Shown: piece by piece, positions 1-7,539 of the stretch
Layout of the letters: each line of letters starts with the position of its first letter
Numbering within the stretch: the first letter of the stretch is position 1
Assembly: GCF_001983165.1 (NCBI RefSeq)
Contig: NZ_MNPU01000015.1
Location: 1-64,000 of the forward strand
DNA length: 64,000 bases
Origin: Pseudomonas gessardii
GTDB taxonomy: Bacteria; Pseudomonadota; Gammaproteobacteria; Pseudomonadales; Pseudomonadaceae
Direction of reading: 5' to 3'
Notes under the pieces: model-generated
The model's database searches: none
What the model saw: the letters and a program-made list of their open reading frames with translations, nothing else
Told to the model about the DNA's origin: nothing
Translations under genes and position numbers: made by a program

Positions 1-65
1 CGCTCTCGGCGGGTTTGCTTGCGCTTGCCGGCGTACTCAAAGTCGGAAAAGCTCATCTGGCTCAT
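1..65 (-). CDS. IS5-family transposase, N-terminal fragment
   Basis: Only the first 21 or so codons are in the window. The start MSQMSFSDFEYAGKRKQTRR matches the conserved opening of IS5-group DDE transposases from Pseudomonas (M..MSF.D.EYAGKRKQTR). The catalytic DDE residues lie beyond the left edge. ATG at 65 is the first Met; Met4 (ATG at 56) is an alternative start. The protein would catalyse cut-and-paste movement of the element that ends at 127. Confidence 0.75.
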   Translation of the reverse strand, partial: MSQMSFSDFEYAGKRKQTRRE

Positions 66-127
66 GGGCGGCTCGGATCAGGTGTTGCGGGGATTCTCGC
101 ATAACTGAAGGCTTGTTCGGAGATTCC
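1..127 (-). mobile_element. IS5-family insertion sequence, one end (runs off the left edge)
   Basis: The minus strand begins at 127 with GGAATCTCCGAACAAG, which has the layout of IS5-type terminal repeats (GGAAGGTGCGAACAAG in IS5 itself, from memory). It is preceded on that strand by TTAG (plus CTAA at 128-131), which fits the YTAR target preference of this group. The transposase start codon lies about 60 bp inside this end. The other end and the second copy of the target site are outside the window, so completeness cannot be judged. Confidence 0.8.
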
Positions 128-260
128 CTAACAACTCGCTAAACAACGTCTTGACCGTAGCCGCATCGCCAGCAGGTTCGCTGACCGCCGGCTCCTGACG
201 CGCAACGGCCTGCCCCAGGATTACGCGCGCCGCAGGCATAAACACTCCCGAGCTTTGCAT
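128..260 (-). pseudogene. small hypothetical ORF cut by the IS5-type element
   Basis: This reading frame starts at ATG 260 behind a good ribosome site (AAGGGGAGGG) and encodes about 44 residues beginning MQSSGVFMPAARVILG before it runs into the IS end at 127. After that it reads into IS sequence and stops at 78, adding about 15 foreign residues. It follows flgE in the same direction, past the flgE terminator. I do not recognise the product. It may be a disrupted gene or a short gene whose 3' part lies on the far side of the element. Confidence 0.5.
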
Positions 261-392
261 AGCAAGCCCTCCCCTTGATTAATGGGCCTAACGGCCCGTT
301 GTTATCTCAGTGGCAAAGCGGGATTTATGCGTTCCTCCCCAAGCATTTCAGTGCGTATCCGTCTGCCAGACAGATGCTTTTCTTACGCCCAC

Positions 393-418
393 AAAAAAGC
401 CCCTCTTTCGAGGGGCTT
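393..418 (-). terminator. terminator of the flgBCDE transcript
   Basis: Inverted repeat AAGCCCCTC / GAGGGGCTT with a 4-nt loop. On the minus strand it is followed by a run of T. It lies 20 bp after the flgE stop codon, so it ends the flgBCDE operon before any flgF gene. Confidence 0.9.
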
Positions 419-437
419 CTTGTGTGGCACTAGCGCA

Positions 438-1739
438 TCACGTCATCTGAATGATGGTCTGCATGATGGTGCTCTGGGTGGAGATGGTCTTGGCGTTCGC
501 CTGGTAGTTGCTCTGGGCCTTGATCAGGTCCACCAGCTCATTGGTCAGGTTGACGTTGGAGTTCTCCAGGGAGTTGGCCACCAGCGAACCCAAGGTACCG
601 GACTCGGGTGCGTCATAGCCCGGCTGGCCCGAAGCAAAGGTTTCTTTCCAGGCGGTGCCACCGGCAGGCTGCAGGCCTTGCTCATTGTTGAAGCTGGCCA
701 GGGAAACCTGGCCGATGGCCTTGCTTTGCTGGTTGCTGAAGGTGGCAAACAGTACACCACTGCCGTCGATTTTCAGCCCGGTGATTTCGCCAGTAGCGTA
801 GCCATCGGTGATCGGTGGGTTGCGGTAGCTGGCCGAGTTGTACTGGGTGATATTGCCCATGTTGATCGCAATCTTGCCCCCGGCGGCGCCGTTGTCAGGG
901 TTCCACACGCCGTTTTCCATCACGCCCGGTTTCCAGTCGATGGTCAGGGTGGTATTGGACACGTTGCTCGGCGGAGTGATGATCCCTTGCAGCGCGCCGG
1001 CGGTATCGAACGTCACGGTCGAGGCAACAGGTGGTGAGGCCGTGATCGAGCTGCCATCCGGGTTGTGCCCATCGACCAGGGTGTAGGACTTCCAGGTATT
1101 GGAGTCGGTTTTCACCATGTACTGCACCATCTCGTGGGCGTTGCCCTGAGTGTCATACAAGGTGGTGCCATATTGTTCGGTAAACGTCGATGTATCGCCC
1201 GGGTTGAATGGCTTGGTCACCTGGTCGATCGGCAACTTGGAAGAGTTCAGGTTGCTGCTCGAATCAACCTTGGTCGACGCCTTGGGCGGCAGGTTGGACA
1301 GGTTGATACGCAGGTCGGTCAGGCCGCTCTTGCTGATCTTGCCGTCTTCATCGGCGGCATAGCCCTGCAGGCGCGAGGTGCCGGTGTTGTTGGTGATGTA
1401 GCCATCCTTGTCCGGCTTGAACGAGCCGCTACGGGTGTATTCCAACGAGCCGTCGCTGCCTTTTTGCACGAAGAAGCCACCACCCTGGATCGCCATATCC
1501 AGCAAACCGCCGCTGCTGGTGACTTCACCCTGGGTGAACTGCTGGGAGACTGCGGCCAGGTTCACACCTGTACCAATAGTCTTGTTGCCAGTGCCCAGGC
1601 GCGACGCCGCGTAGATGTCGGCGAACTCAGCACGGGACGACTTGAAGCCGGTGGTCGCGACGTTGGCGATGTTGTTGCCGGTCACGTCCAGTTGTTTGTT
1701 GGCCGCATAGAGGCCGCTAAGGCCGATATTAAAAGACAT
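438..1739 (-). CDS. flgE: flagellar hook protein FlgE
   Basis: FlgE polymerises into the hook, the curved joint between rod and filament; it is exported through the flagellar type III apparatus. At 433 residues it is normal size for Pseudomonas. The N-terminus MSFNIGLSGLYAANKQLDVTG followed by NNIANVATTGFKSSRAEF is the signature of rod/hook proteins. The C-terminus carries the conserved SNVNLTNELVDLIKAQSNYQANAKTI-type segment needed for coiled-coil packing of D0. RBS GAGGAG precedes ATG 1739. It is the last gene of flgBCDE, 31 bp after flgD, and is followed by a strong terminator. The genes that normally come next (flgF onward) are not in the window; an IS element end is found there instead. 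Confidence 0.97.
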   Translation of the reverse strand: MSFNIGLSGLYAANKQLDVTGNNIANVATTGFKSSRAEFADIYAASRLGTGNKTIGTGVNLAAVSQQFTQGEVTSSGGLLDMAIQGGGFFVQKGSDGSLEYTRSGSFKPDKDGYITNNTGTSRLQGYAADEDGKISKSGLTDLRINLSNLPPKASTKVDSSSNLNSSKLPIDQVTKPFNPGDTSTFTEQYGTTLYDTQGNAHEMVQYMVKTDSNTWKSYTLVDGHNPDGSSITASPPVASTVTFDTAGALQGIITPPSNVSNTTLTIDWKPGVMENGVWNPDNGAAGGKIAINMGNITQYNSASYRNPPITDGYATGEITGLKIDGSGVLFATFSNQQSKAIGQVSLASFNNEQGLQPAGGTAWKETFASGQPGYDAPESGTLGSLVANSLENSNVNLTNELVDLIKAQSNYQANAKTISTQSTIMQTIIQMT

Positions 1740-1770
1740 GTTTCTCTCCTCTTGCCGTATTTAGCCGGCT

Positions 1771-2502
1771 CTATGTACCGATAGTCTGAATTTGCGACAG
1801 CTTGATGCTGCCCATGCCGCCAGAAAGATTGAGCAGCATTTCGCCGCCGGTCTGGCTCAGGGTCACACTGGTGACCGTGGCGGGCAGCGAGGTTTTCAAC
1901 GCCACTGACTCACCGGCGTCATTCTTGGTACTGGCCGCGAAGGTGTAAGAGCCAGAATCCAGTGGCTCGCCCGCTTCGTTCTTGCCGTCCCAGATAAAGT
2001 CCGCCTTGCCGGCGCTTTGGGCGCCCAGCTCGATGGTCTTGACCAGCTTGCCGTCCTTGTCGGTGACCTTGACGGTGACGTTACCCACCGACGACCCCAC
2101 GGCGACCGAGCCGGTAAAGCTCTTGCTCGTATCGACCATGGCCTTGTTGGTTTCAATAATCACCGAACGCCCCACCAGCGACGAGGCTTGTAGCGCCTGC
2201 GACGACTTGTAGTTGCCGGTGATGGTGTTCACCGAGTCGTTCAGGGTGTTGATGCCTTCCAGGCTGCTGAACTGCGCCAGTTGCGCGACGAACGCGCCGT
2301 TGTCCTGGGGCGACAGCGGGTTCTGGTTCTTCAGCTGGGTAACCAGCAATTGCAGGAACGCATCCTTGCCCAGGGACTGGTTGCCCGAAGCCGCCTTGGC
2401 GGTATCGGCCAGGTTGCCCTGAGTGGACTTGGCATCCTTGACCTTGGAGTCGAACAGACTCTGGATTGTCGACTGACTCGACACATCGTTAGTGACGGAC
2501 AT
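1771..2502 (-). CDS. flgD: flagellar hook assembly scaffold FlgD
   Basis: FlgD caps the growing hook and guides FlgE assembly, then leaves the structure. The 243-residue protein has the FlgD N-terminal region (KDAFLQLLVTQLKNQNPLSP followed by QDNGAFVAQLAQFSSLEGI, about residues 45-85). The C-terminal half contains the FlgD Tudor-like and Ig-like domains, with VIWDGKNEAGEPL-type strands near 165-180 (here FIWDGKNEAGEPLDSG). It lies 16 bp after flgC and 31 bp before flgE in one operon. ATG 2502 is preceded by AAGGGG. Confidence 0.96.
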   Translation of the reverse strand: MSVTNDVSSQSTIQSLFDSKVKDAKSTQGNLADTAKAASGNQSLGKDAFLQLLVTQLKNQNPLSPQDNGAFVAQLAQFSSLEGINTLNDSVNTITGNYKSSQALQASSLVGRSVIIETNKAMVDTSKSFTGSVAVGSSVGNVTVKVTDKDGKLVKTIELGAQSAGKADFIWDGKNEAGEPLDSGSYTFAASTKNDAGESVALKTSLPATVTSVTLSQTGGEMLLNLSGGMGSIKLSQIQTIGT

Positions 2503-2518
2503 GCTTTAGCGCCCCTTA

Positions 2519-2962
2519 TCACTGACCGAGGGTCAGGACCTTCTGCATCATGGCTTTGGCGGTGTTCATCATTTCCGCGTTGGTCTGGAACGAGCGGCTG
2601 GCAGAAATCATGTCAGCCATTTCCTCGACCACGTTGACGTTGGGGTAGTACACGTACCCTTTTTCGTTCGCGGCAGGATGGTTGGGTTCGTAGCGCGCTT
2701 CGAGGTTGCTCTGGTCTTCGACCACCCCCAGCACCTGGACGCCCTGGCCGGCAGCATCCTGGTCCTGGAACAACGAATCGCCGCCACTGCCCTGGGCCCC
2801 CTGGAACATGGTGGCAAATACCGGGTGCCGCGCACGGTAGGTCTGGTCGATGCTCGACGACACGGTCTCGGCGTTGGCGATGTTACTGGCGACCGTGTTC
2901 AGACGCGTGGTCTGGGCGCTCATGCCACTACCGGCAATATTGAAAACACTGGATAGAGACAT
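2519..2962 (-). CDS. flgC: flagellar proximal rod protein FlgC
   Basis: FlgC is one of the four proximal/distal rod proteins that cross the periplasm. The 147-residue length is typical. It begins MSLSSVFNIAGSGMSAQ followed by TTRLNTVASNIANAET, the rod-protein signature. It ends with EEMADMISASRSFQTNAEMMNTAKAM, the conserved C-terminal helix (quoted in parts: SASRSFQTNAE). Only 3 bp separate its start from the flgB stop, so the two are translationally close. Confidence 0.96.
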   Translation of the reverse strand: MSLSSVFNIAGSGMSAQTTRLNTVASNIANAETVSSSIDQTYRARHPVFATMFQGAQGSGGDSLFQDQDAAGQGVQVLGVVEDQSNLEARYEPNHPAANEKGYVYYPNVNVVEEMADMISASRSFQTNAEMMNTAKAMMQKVLTLGQ

Positions 2963-2965
2963 GGC

Positions 2966-3373
2966 TTACTCTCCGCGCAGGGCTGCCATCAGCCCTTTGA
3001 ATTTGCTGTTGAGCAGGGTGAAGCTGGCCTGGAAGTTCACCGAGTTCTCGGCGTAGTTCGATTGCTCCAGCTGCGCGTCGACGGTGTTCTGGTCGATCGA
3101 CGGCTGCATCGGCGTGCGATACATCAGCGACTCATCGCCACTGCCCAGGCCCTGCGCTTCGATATGACGGTTATTGGTCATGTTCAAGGCGAAAGAGCCG
3201 TTCTGGGTCTTGTCACTCTGTGCGGCGAGCACGGCGGCAAAGTCCAGGTCCCGAGCCTTGTAGTTCGGGGTGTCGGCGTTGGCGATGTTGTTAGCCAGGA
3301 CTTCGGCACGCTGGGCGCGAAAGCCCAGGGCCTGTTCGTGGATACCGAGCGCTTTATCGAAGCTGATGCTCAT
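2966..3373 (-). CDS. flgB: flagellar proximal rod protein FlgB
   Basis: FlgB is the first rod component, contacting the MS ring/FliE. The 135-residue protein has LGFRAQRAEVLANNIANADT (residues about 17-36), the rod signature, then PNYKARDLDF. It ends in a helix with NFQASFTLLNSKFKGLMAAL. It heads the flgBCDE operon, with a sigma-54 promoter 47 bp upstream of its start codon. Confidence 0.96.
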   Translation of the reverse strand: MSISFDKALGIHEQALGFRAQRAEVLANNIANADTPNYKARDLDFAAVLAAQSDKTQNGSFALNMTNNRHIEAQGLGSGDESLMYRTPMQPSIDQNTVDAQLEQSNYAENSVNFQASFTLLNSKFKGLMAALRGE

Positions 3374-3419
3374 GGCGGAAACCTTTAGGGGCTGACCTGC
3401 TGTTCTGTAACAGGGTTAT

Positions 3420-3435
3420 AGCAAGCGCCATGCCA
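3420..3435 (-). promoter_or_regulatory. sigma-54 promoter of flgBCDE
   Basis: Minus-strand TGGCATGGCGCTTGCT gives GG and GC dinucleotides with the 10-nt spacing of a -24/-12 promoter. It sits 47 nt before the flgB ATG. In Pseudomonas aeruginosa flgBCDE is an RpoN- and FleR-dependent class III operon, so the same control is expected here. The enhancer is not identified. Confidence 0.85.
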
Positions 3436-3599
3436 GGTTTTTCAGGCCCAATAAATCAAGGGGTTAGGGAGATATTGCCGGTGGCAATGGCGCAAAAGCG
3501 GCAACGCTTTACCGCGAAGCGTCAGGAAAGCGGCAATGGCTATGCCGTTTTGTGCCGGGCAGATAAGGGATGGCGTTGCCGCCAGCGGTCGCTGGCCGA

Positions 3600-3635
3600 G
3601 ACCTCTGGTTGATGATGATCAACCAGAGGTCTTTT
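3600..3635 (+). terminator. strong hairpin with T-run, plus orientation, with no plus-strand gene before it
   Basis: A perfect 14-bp inverted repeat GACCTCTGGTTGAT / ATCAACCAGAGGTC with loop GATG, followed by TTTT on the plus strand. This is terminator-like in the plus direction, but no plus-strand gene precedes it: flgB (upstream on the left) is on minus, and so is the gene on the right. It may end an antisense or small RNA starting in 3436-3600, or act as a hairpin in the 3' UTR of the minus-strand gene that ends at 3682. Confidence 0.6.
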
Positions 3636-3681
3636 CTGGCAAGGTCGCCGCTGCTGGGCATCACGCGCCTTGAAGGCGCCA

Positions 3682-4590
3682 TCAAGTCAAAAGGATTACG
3701 TTTTCCGGAACCTCGCGGCCGTTTCCGGACATGGTTCCGCCCTCGACCCTCCCGCCTCTGTTCCCCCAGTGCTCCTCCACCCCTCCAATCACCACCATCG
3801 AATGGGCCGTACCGGGCCCGGCGACGTCCTTCTCGATGATGCCCAACTGGCCATTTTCCAGATCGTTAACGGTCCCCTGCCGAATATGATCTTTCATACC
3901 CAGCCGGATAAAGGCGTCCTTGGTATATTCACCATTCTCAAGGGAGTCCAGGGCCTTGGAGAAGTTGAATTTCGAGCCTTCATGGTCGGCTTCCTGTGCC
4001 TTCTTGCCACTGACTGCATAGGCCAGGATTGCCGTCTTTTTCATCTCTGGATCATTACCGTTAAAGCCGGCATGACGCCCAGCCTCCTCCAGCTCCTGCC
4101 GGGTCAAACTCACCTCACTCCCGTCCTTCAACGTGATGTGGTAGCCATCCTGGGTTTCCTTCACTTCCTTGAAGAGATCGGTCTCCTTCTTGCCATAGCG
4201 CTGAATCATTGCCTTGATGGCTGAAACCGTGGCGCAGTTGCCATTTTTCCCTTGAGAAAACCCTGCAAAAACATCCCCGGTATCTTTCCCTGCCTTGACT
4301 CCGGCACGGACTAGACCAGTCCCCGCAAAAGAAGAGAAATTGTTTCTCGGTATAAAACTGTCACTGGAAGCAAAAGAGTCGTAACTAAAGGCCTGTCTCG
4401 CCCCCCCACTATTGACCGGGGAAAAGTTGATACCCGGCGCCCCGAACGCCTGAGTGCCAGGCATAGGGCTGGAACCTGCCCGCCCCCTTGCCGCCCCTGC
4501 GGGGTGTTCCTGCGCACGTCGCGGCTCAATAACCGGGTCGAACGCAAAGTGTGCGCCTCCCGGGTGGTGCTCTGTTGAAATACTTCCCAT
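3682..4590 (-). CDS. candidate type III effector, papain-like cysteine protease features, hrp-box driven
   Basis: I do not recognise a named family. The start is ATG 4590, directly behind AGGAGG; an upstream in-frame start at 4737 is unlikely because the hrp box lies between the two. The 302-residue product begins MGSISTEHHP, which fits the N-myristoylation pattern MG-x3-S/T used by several Pseudomonas syringae effectors. Residues 1-105 are rich in Ser, Gly, Ala and Pro and look unstructured, as secretion leaders often do. Residues 111-128 read FSQGKNGNCATVSAIKAM; Cys119 is followed by a helix-like stretch. Near the C-terminus comes GTAHSMVVIGGVEEHWG with His263. This Cys-then-His-plus-beta-strand order resembles papain-fold (C39/C58-like) enzymes, which is inference. 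It lies between cheR and flgB, a place normally without cargo, and looks AT-richer than its neighbours. The product would probably act inside a host cell if the strain has a type III secretion system, which is not in this window. Confidence 0.65.
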   Translation of the reverse strand: MGSISTEHHPGGAHFAFDPVIEPRRAQEHPAGAARGRAGSSPMPGTQAFGAPGINFSPVNSGGARQAFSYDSFASSDSFIPRNNFSSFAGTGLVRAGVKAGKDTGDVFAGFSQGKNGNCATVSAIKAMIQRYGKKETDLFKEVKETQDGYHITLKDGSEVSLTRQELEEAGRHAGFNGNDPEMKKTAILAYAVSGKKAQEADHEGSKFNFSKALDSLENGEYTKDAFIRLGMKDHIRQGTVNDLENGQLGIIEKDVAGPGTAHSMVVIGGVEEHWGNRGGRVEGGTMSGNGREVPENVILLT

Positions 4591-4685
4591 ACCCTCCTCC
4601 TTCCGGTGAGCGTGACGAAAAAGACTTTGCGCCCTCGCAAACACGGTTGATCGTTTTGAGCGAACGGAACTTACCCACCCATCCA

Positions 4686-4714
4686 TCCGTGGCGAGCCGA
4701 GAAATATAAGTTCC
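4686..4714 (-). promoter_or_regulatory. hrp box (HrpL-type promoter)
   Basis: On the minus strand GGAACT, a 16-nt spacer, then CCACGGA. This fits the HrpL consensus GGAACY-N15/16-CCACNNA at every specified base. It lies 95 nt before the start codon at 4590 and just downstream of the cheR terminator, so the gene is insulated from cheVR. HrpL is the ECF sigma factor that drives type III secretion genes in Pseudomonas. Confidence 0.75.
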
Positions 4715-4738
4715 AGAAGGGGGACGTCCCGAGCCAAA

Positions 4739-4769
4739 TAAAAAAGGGAGACCCTTGCGGGTCTCCCTT
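4739..4769 (-). terminator. cheVR terminator
   Basis: Perfect 11-bp inverted repeat AAGGGAGACCC / GGGTCTCCCTT with a 4-nt loop, followed on minus by a T-run. It lies 42 bp after the cheR stop. Confidence 0.92.
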
Positions 4770-4811
4770 GTGTGTACTGCTTGCCGCGTCCTGAATAACG
4801 GGCTCAAACCA

Positions 4812-5639
4812 TTACTTGGCCTGATAGATAATGCCGGGGCTGCACTGCACCATCTGGTAATGATCCGGCAAGCCGTTCAGCGCCTCGGACGCGCCGAGGA
4901 ACAGATAGCCACCGCGCTTGAGCGTACCGTGAATGCGCAACAGGATGTCCTTCTTCACTTCAGCCGAGAAGTAGATCAAAACGTTGCGACAAAACACGAT
5001 GTCAAACTTGCCCAGGCTGGCGTAGCTGTCCAGCAGGTTGAACGAACGGAACTCCACCCGGCTCTTGATTGGTGCCTTGACCCCCCAGCGCCCGGCGCCC
5101 TTGGGGTCGAAGTAACGCTGCAGGCGTTCCTGGGACAAGCCACGGCCCAGAGCCAGGCTGTCGTATTCGCCGGTCTTGCAGTTGGTCAGCATGGTGCCGG
5201 ACAAGTCAGTGGCAACAATCTGCACCCCTGCCTTCAGCTGGCCCATGTTGGTCCGCTCGAACTCATCGATGGACATCGACAGCGAATACGGTTCCTGCCC
5301 CGAAGAACAGGCCGCCGACCAGATGCGCAAGCGCTGGCCGGGGCTGGCCTTGATGGCCTCGGGCAATACCTTGCTCTTGAGCACCTCAAAGGGGTAGGTA
5401 TCGCGAAACCATAAGGTTTCGTTGGTGGTCATGGCATCGACCACCATCTCCTTGAGCCCGCTGCGCGGTTGGCCCTGGATACGCTGCACCAACTCGCCCA
5501 GGGACTTGATACCCTGCTGCTCCATCAATTTGTTGAGGCGGCTTGATACCAGATACTGCTTGTTTTCACCGAGCAATATGCCACAGGCTTTTTCCAGGAA
5601 TACCCGGAACTGTTCAAAATCCAAATTACCCGTAGACAA
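4812..5639 (-). CDS. cheR: chemotaxis protein methyltransferase CheR
   Basis: CheR transfers methyl groups from S-adenosylmethionine to glutamates of chemoreceptors, setting adaptation with CheB. The 275-residue length is normal. The all-helical N-terminal domain (about 1-80, with NKQYLVSSRLNKLMEQQGI) is followed by a Rossmann fold: TNETLWFRD, LRIWSAACSSGQEPYSL (AdoMet binding), VATDLS and FDIVFCRNVLIYF. The start codon is TTG at 5639, chosen because MSTGNLDF is the usual Pseudomonas start and GAGGCGG is correctly spaced before it. It follows cheV by 43 bp and ends in a terminator. In P. aeruginosa cheVR is FliA-dependent. Confidence 0.95.
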   Translation of the reverse strand: MSTGNLDFEQFRVFLEKACGILLGENKQYLVSSRLNKLMEQQGIKSLGELVQRIQGQPRSGLKEMVVDAMTTNETLWFRDTYPFEVLKSKVLPEAIKASPGQRLRIWSAACSSGQEPYSLSMSIDEFERTNMGQLKAGVQIVATDLSGTMLTNCKTGEYDSLALGRGLSQERLQRYFDPKGAGRWGVKAPIKSRVEFRSFNLLDSYASLGKFDIVFCRNVLIYFSAEVKKDILLRIHGTLKRGGYLFLGASEALNGLPDHYQMVQCSPGIIYQAK

Positions 5640-5682
5640 TGCAACCGCCTCTTAACTCGTGTGACCGCCAGGGAGAAAGCCC

Positions 5683-6615
5683 CTAGCCGTGATCTGCAGA
5701 CTTGATCCGGTCGACTACCCGGGATGCCAGGTCATCAGGACGGAATTTGGCCAGGAAGTCATCGGCACCGACCTTCTTGACCATCGCCTGATTGAATACA
5801 CCGGACAATGAAGTATGCAGGACTATATGTAATTTTTGCATGCGTGGATCGTTGCGTATCTCGGCCGTAAGCGTGTAACCGTCCATTTCCGGCATCTCGA
5901 TGTCGGAAATCATCATCAGGAACTCTTCTTCCGGCTTCTTGCCTTCGTCCACCAGCTTGCGCAGATAGTCCAGCGCCTGGCGGCCATCATTGAGCGCCAC
6001 CACTTCGACGCCCACCGTCTGCAGGCAACGGGACACCTGCTTGCGCGCCACCGACGAGTCATCCACCGTCAGCACCCGCAGGGTCAGGGCTTTTTGCTGG
6101 GTCTGCTCATCGACCACACCCACCGAAATCTGTTCCGATGTCGGCGCTACTTCCGCGAGGATCTTCTCGACGTCGATGATTTCCACCAACTGGTTATCGA
6201 CCCGGGTCACTGCCGTGAGGTAGTGATCGCGCCCGGTGCCCTTGGGTGGCGGATGGATCTCTTCCCAGTTCATGTTGACGATACGTTCCACCGAGCGCAC
6301 CAGGAACCCCTGGGTCTTGGTGTTGTATTCGGTGATGATCACAAACGGGCTCTCGCGATCCTGCAGGCCGGAAGTACCAGTGGCCATCGCCAGGTCAAGA
6401 ATCGGAATCGTCGAGCCACGGATGTTGGCCACACCACACACCACGGGGTTGGACTTGGGCATTATGGTGAGTTTGGGACATTGCAGCACCTCCCGTACCT
6501 TGAAGACGTTGATGCCATATAGCTGCTTGCCATCGAGTCGAAACAGCAACAACTCCAGGCGATTCTGCCCTACCAGCTGCGTGCGCTGGTTCACTGAATC
6601 CATTACACCTGCCAT
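5683..6615 (-). CDS. cheV: chemotaxis coupling/response-regulator protein CheV
   Basis: CheV joins a CheW-like domain (about 18-165, with LELLLFRLDGKQLYGINVFK) to a receiver domain (about 175-305). The receiver shows LTVDDSSVARK (acidic pocket), the phospho-acceptor Asp in MISDIEMPEMDGY, and LHTSLSG and K in the FLAKFRPDD segment. It couples receptors to CheA and modulates adaptation. ATG 6615 has AGGAG seven bases upstream; Met5 is a weaker start. It is divergent from flgA, with 81 bp between the two starts. I see no convincing FliA promoter for it, although cheVR depends on FliA in P. aeruginosa. Confidence 0.95.
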   Translation of the reverse strand: MAGVMDSVNQRTQLVGQNRLELLLFRLDGKQLYGINVFKVREVLQCPKLTIMPKSNPVVCGVANIRGSTIPILDLAMATGTSGLQDRESPFVIITEYNTKTQGFLVRSVERIVNMNWEEIHPPPKGTGRDHYLTAVTRVDNQLVEIIDVEKILAEVAPTSEQISVGVVDEQTQQKALTLRVLTVDDSSVARKQVSRCLQTVGVEVVALNDGRQALDYLRKLVDEGKKPEEEFLMMISDIEMPEMDGYTLTAEIRNDPRMQKLHIVLHTSLSGVFNQAMVKKVGADDFLAKFRPDDLASRVVDRIKSADHG

Positions 6616-6669
6616 GCCCAGACTCCTACGCTACAAAACTTACGGGTACGACGCGCACCCAACACAAAA

Positions 6670-6685
6670 CGGCACGAGCCTTGCT
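6670..6685 (+). promoter_or_regulatory. sigma-54 promoter of flgA
   Basis: CGGCACGAGCCTTGCT has GG and GC with exact 10-nt spacing (6671-6684). In P. aeruginosa flgA is an RpoN/FleQ class II gene. The expected transcription start, about 12 nt after GC, falls at or next to the ATG at 6697, so the mRNA would have almost no leader. Confidence 0.7.
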
Positions 6686-6696
6686 TTTTATTGGCT

Positions 6697-7461
6697 ATGA
6701 ACATCAAAACGACAGTTTTCCGACGCCTTGGCTCGCCCCAGTACCGCAGATCGCTCTGTGCCTGGATGGCGTTGCTTGCCTTGGGCGCAGGCCACCAGGC
6801 CCGTGCCGACAATGTCACCTTGCCTGATCTGCTTATCGGCGTCACTCAAGGCTTTCTTGAGTTCACTGTAGAAGATTATCTGGCAACCACACAGACACCG
6901 GGGCGTTATGAGATCCAAGTCAACCCATTGGACCCGCGTTTGCGCATGCCCATGTGCGACAAGGAATTGACAGGCTCACTGGAAAGCCCCGCCCAGCCCA
7001 TTGGCCGCGTGACCGTGCGCGTACGCTGCGACGGCAGCTCGCCCTGGACCGTGTTCGTGCCGGCCCAGGTGCGATTGTTCCGCGAAGTGGTGACCGTTAC
7101 CCGCCCACTCAAGCGCACCGGCATCATCGGTTTTGAAGACGTGGCCATGCGCGAACGCGACATCAGCCAGATCAGCCAGGGCTACCTCACCTCCGTGGAC
7201 CAGGCCATTGGGCAGAAATTAACCCGACCAATGGTCAGCGACCAGGTGATTACCCTGGTTCACCTGGAACAGGCAGAAGTGGTGCGCAAGGGCGACCAGG
7301 TGGTGATCTCCGCCAGCAGTGGCGGCCTGAACGTGAAAATGCCGGGGGAGGCCCTGGCCAATGGCGGGATGAGCGAACAGATCCGCGTCAAGAACCTCAA
7401 CTCCAAGCGGGTGATCAAGGCCCGTGTCACGGCCCCTGGCCAAGTGGAGGTGGCGTTATAG
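6697..7461 (+). CDS. flgA: flagellar P-ring assembly chaperone FlgA
   Basis: FlgA is a periplasmic chaperone for FlgI during P-ring assembly. The 254-residue protein starts MNIKTTVFRR at ATG 6697. It has a signal peptide (basic RR, then a hydrophobic stretch WMALLALGAG, cleavage near QARA-DN). It carries SAF-domain features: VNPLDPRLRMPMCD near 70-85, then a C-terminal SAF/flagellar region with GDQVVISASSGGLNVKMPGE. It is divergent from cheV. The sigma-54 promoter lies so close that either the mRNA is leaderless or translation starts further in. Confidence 0.93.
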   Translation: MNIKTTVFRRLGSPQYRRSLCAWMALLALGAGHQARADNVTLPDLLIGVTQGFLEFTVEDYLATTQTPGRYEIQVNPLDPRLRMPMCDKELTGSLESPAQPIGRVTVRVRCDGSSPWTVFVPAQVRLFREVVTVTRPLKRTGIIGFEDVAMRERDISQISQGYLTSVDQAIGQKLTRPMVSDQVITLVHLEQAEVVRKGDQVVISASSGGLNVKMPGEALANGGMSEQIRVKNLNSKRVIKARVTAPGQVEVAL

Positions 7462-7539
7462 ATTACTGGCGTGGGACGCTGGCTTTTCCTACACTGTGCG
7501 CACGATATTGCGAGGCATAGGTTTATTGTCGATCGCGCC

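Noticed and set aside
282..1037. Long plus-strand ORF over flgE
   Set aside because: It is antisense to flgE in a high-GC gene, starts in the terminator region and has no family features.
4590..4737. Longer start for the effector-like gene (351 residues from 4737)
   Set aside because: It would place the hrp box inside the coding region and has no ribosome site; ATG 4590 has AGGAGG.
6616..6696. FliA promoter for cheVR in the cheV-flgA gap
   Set aside because: TAAAAAGC...GCCGTTTT on minus has the wrong spacing (17 instead of 19 between element starts) and a poor -10 match.
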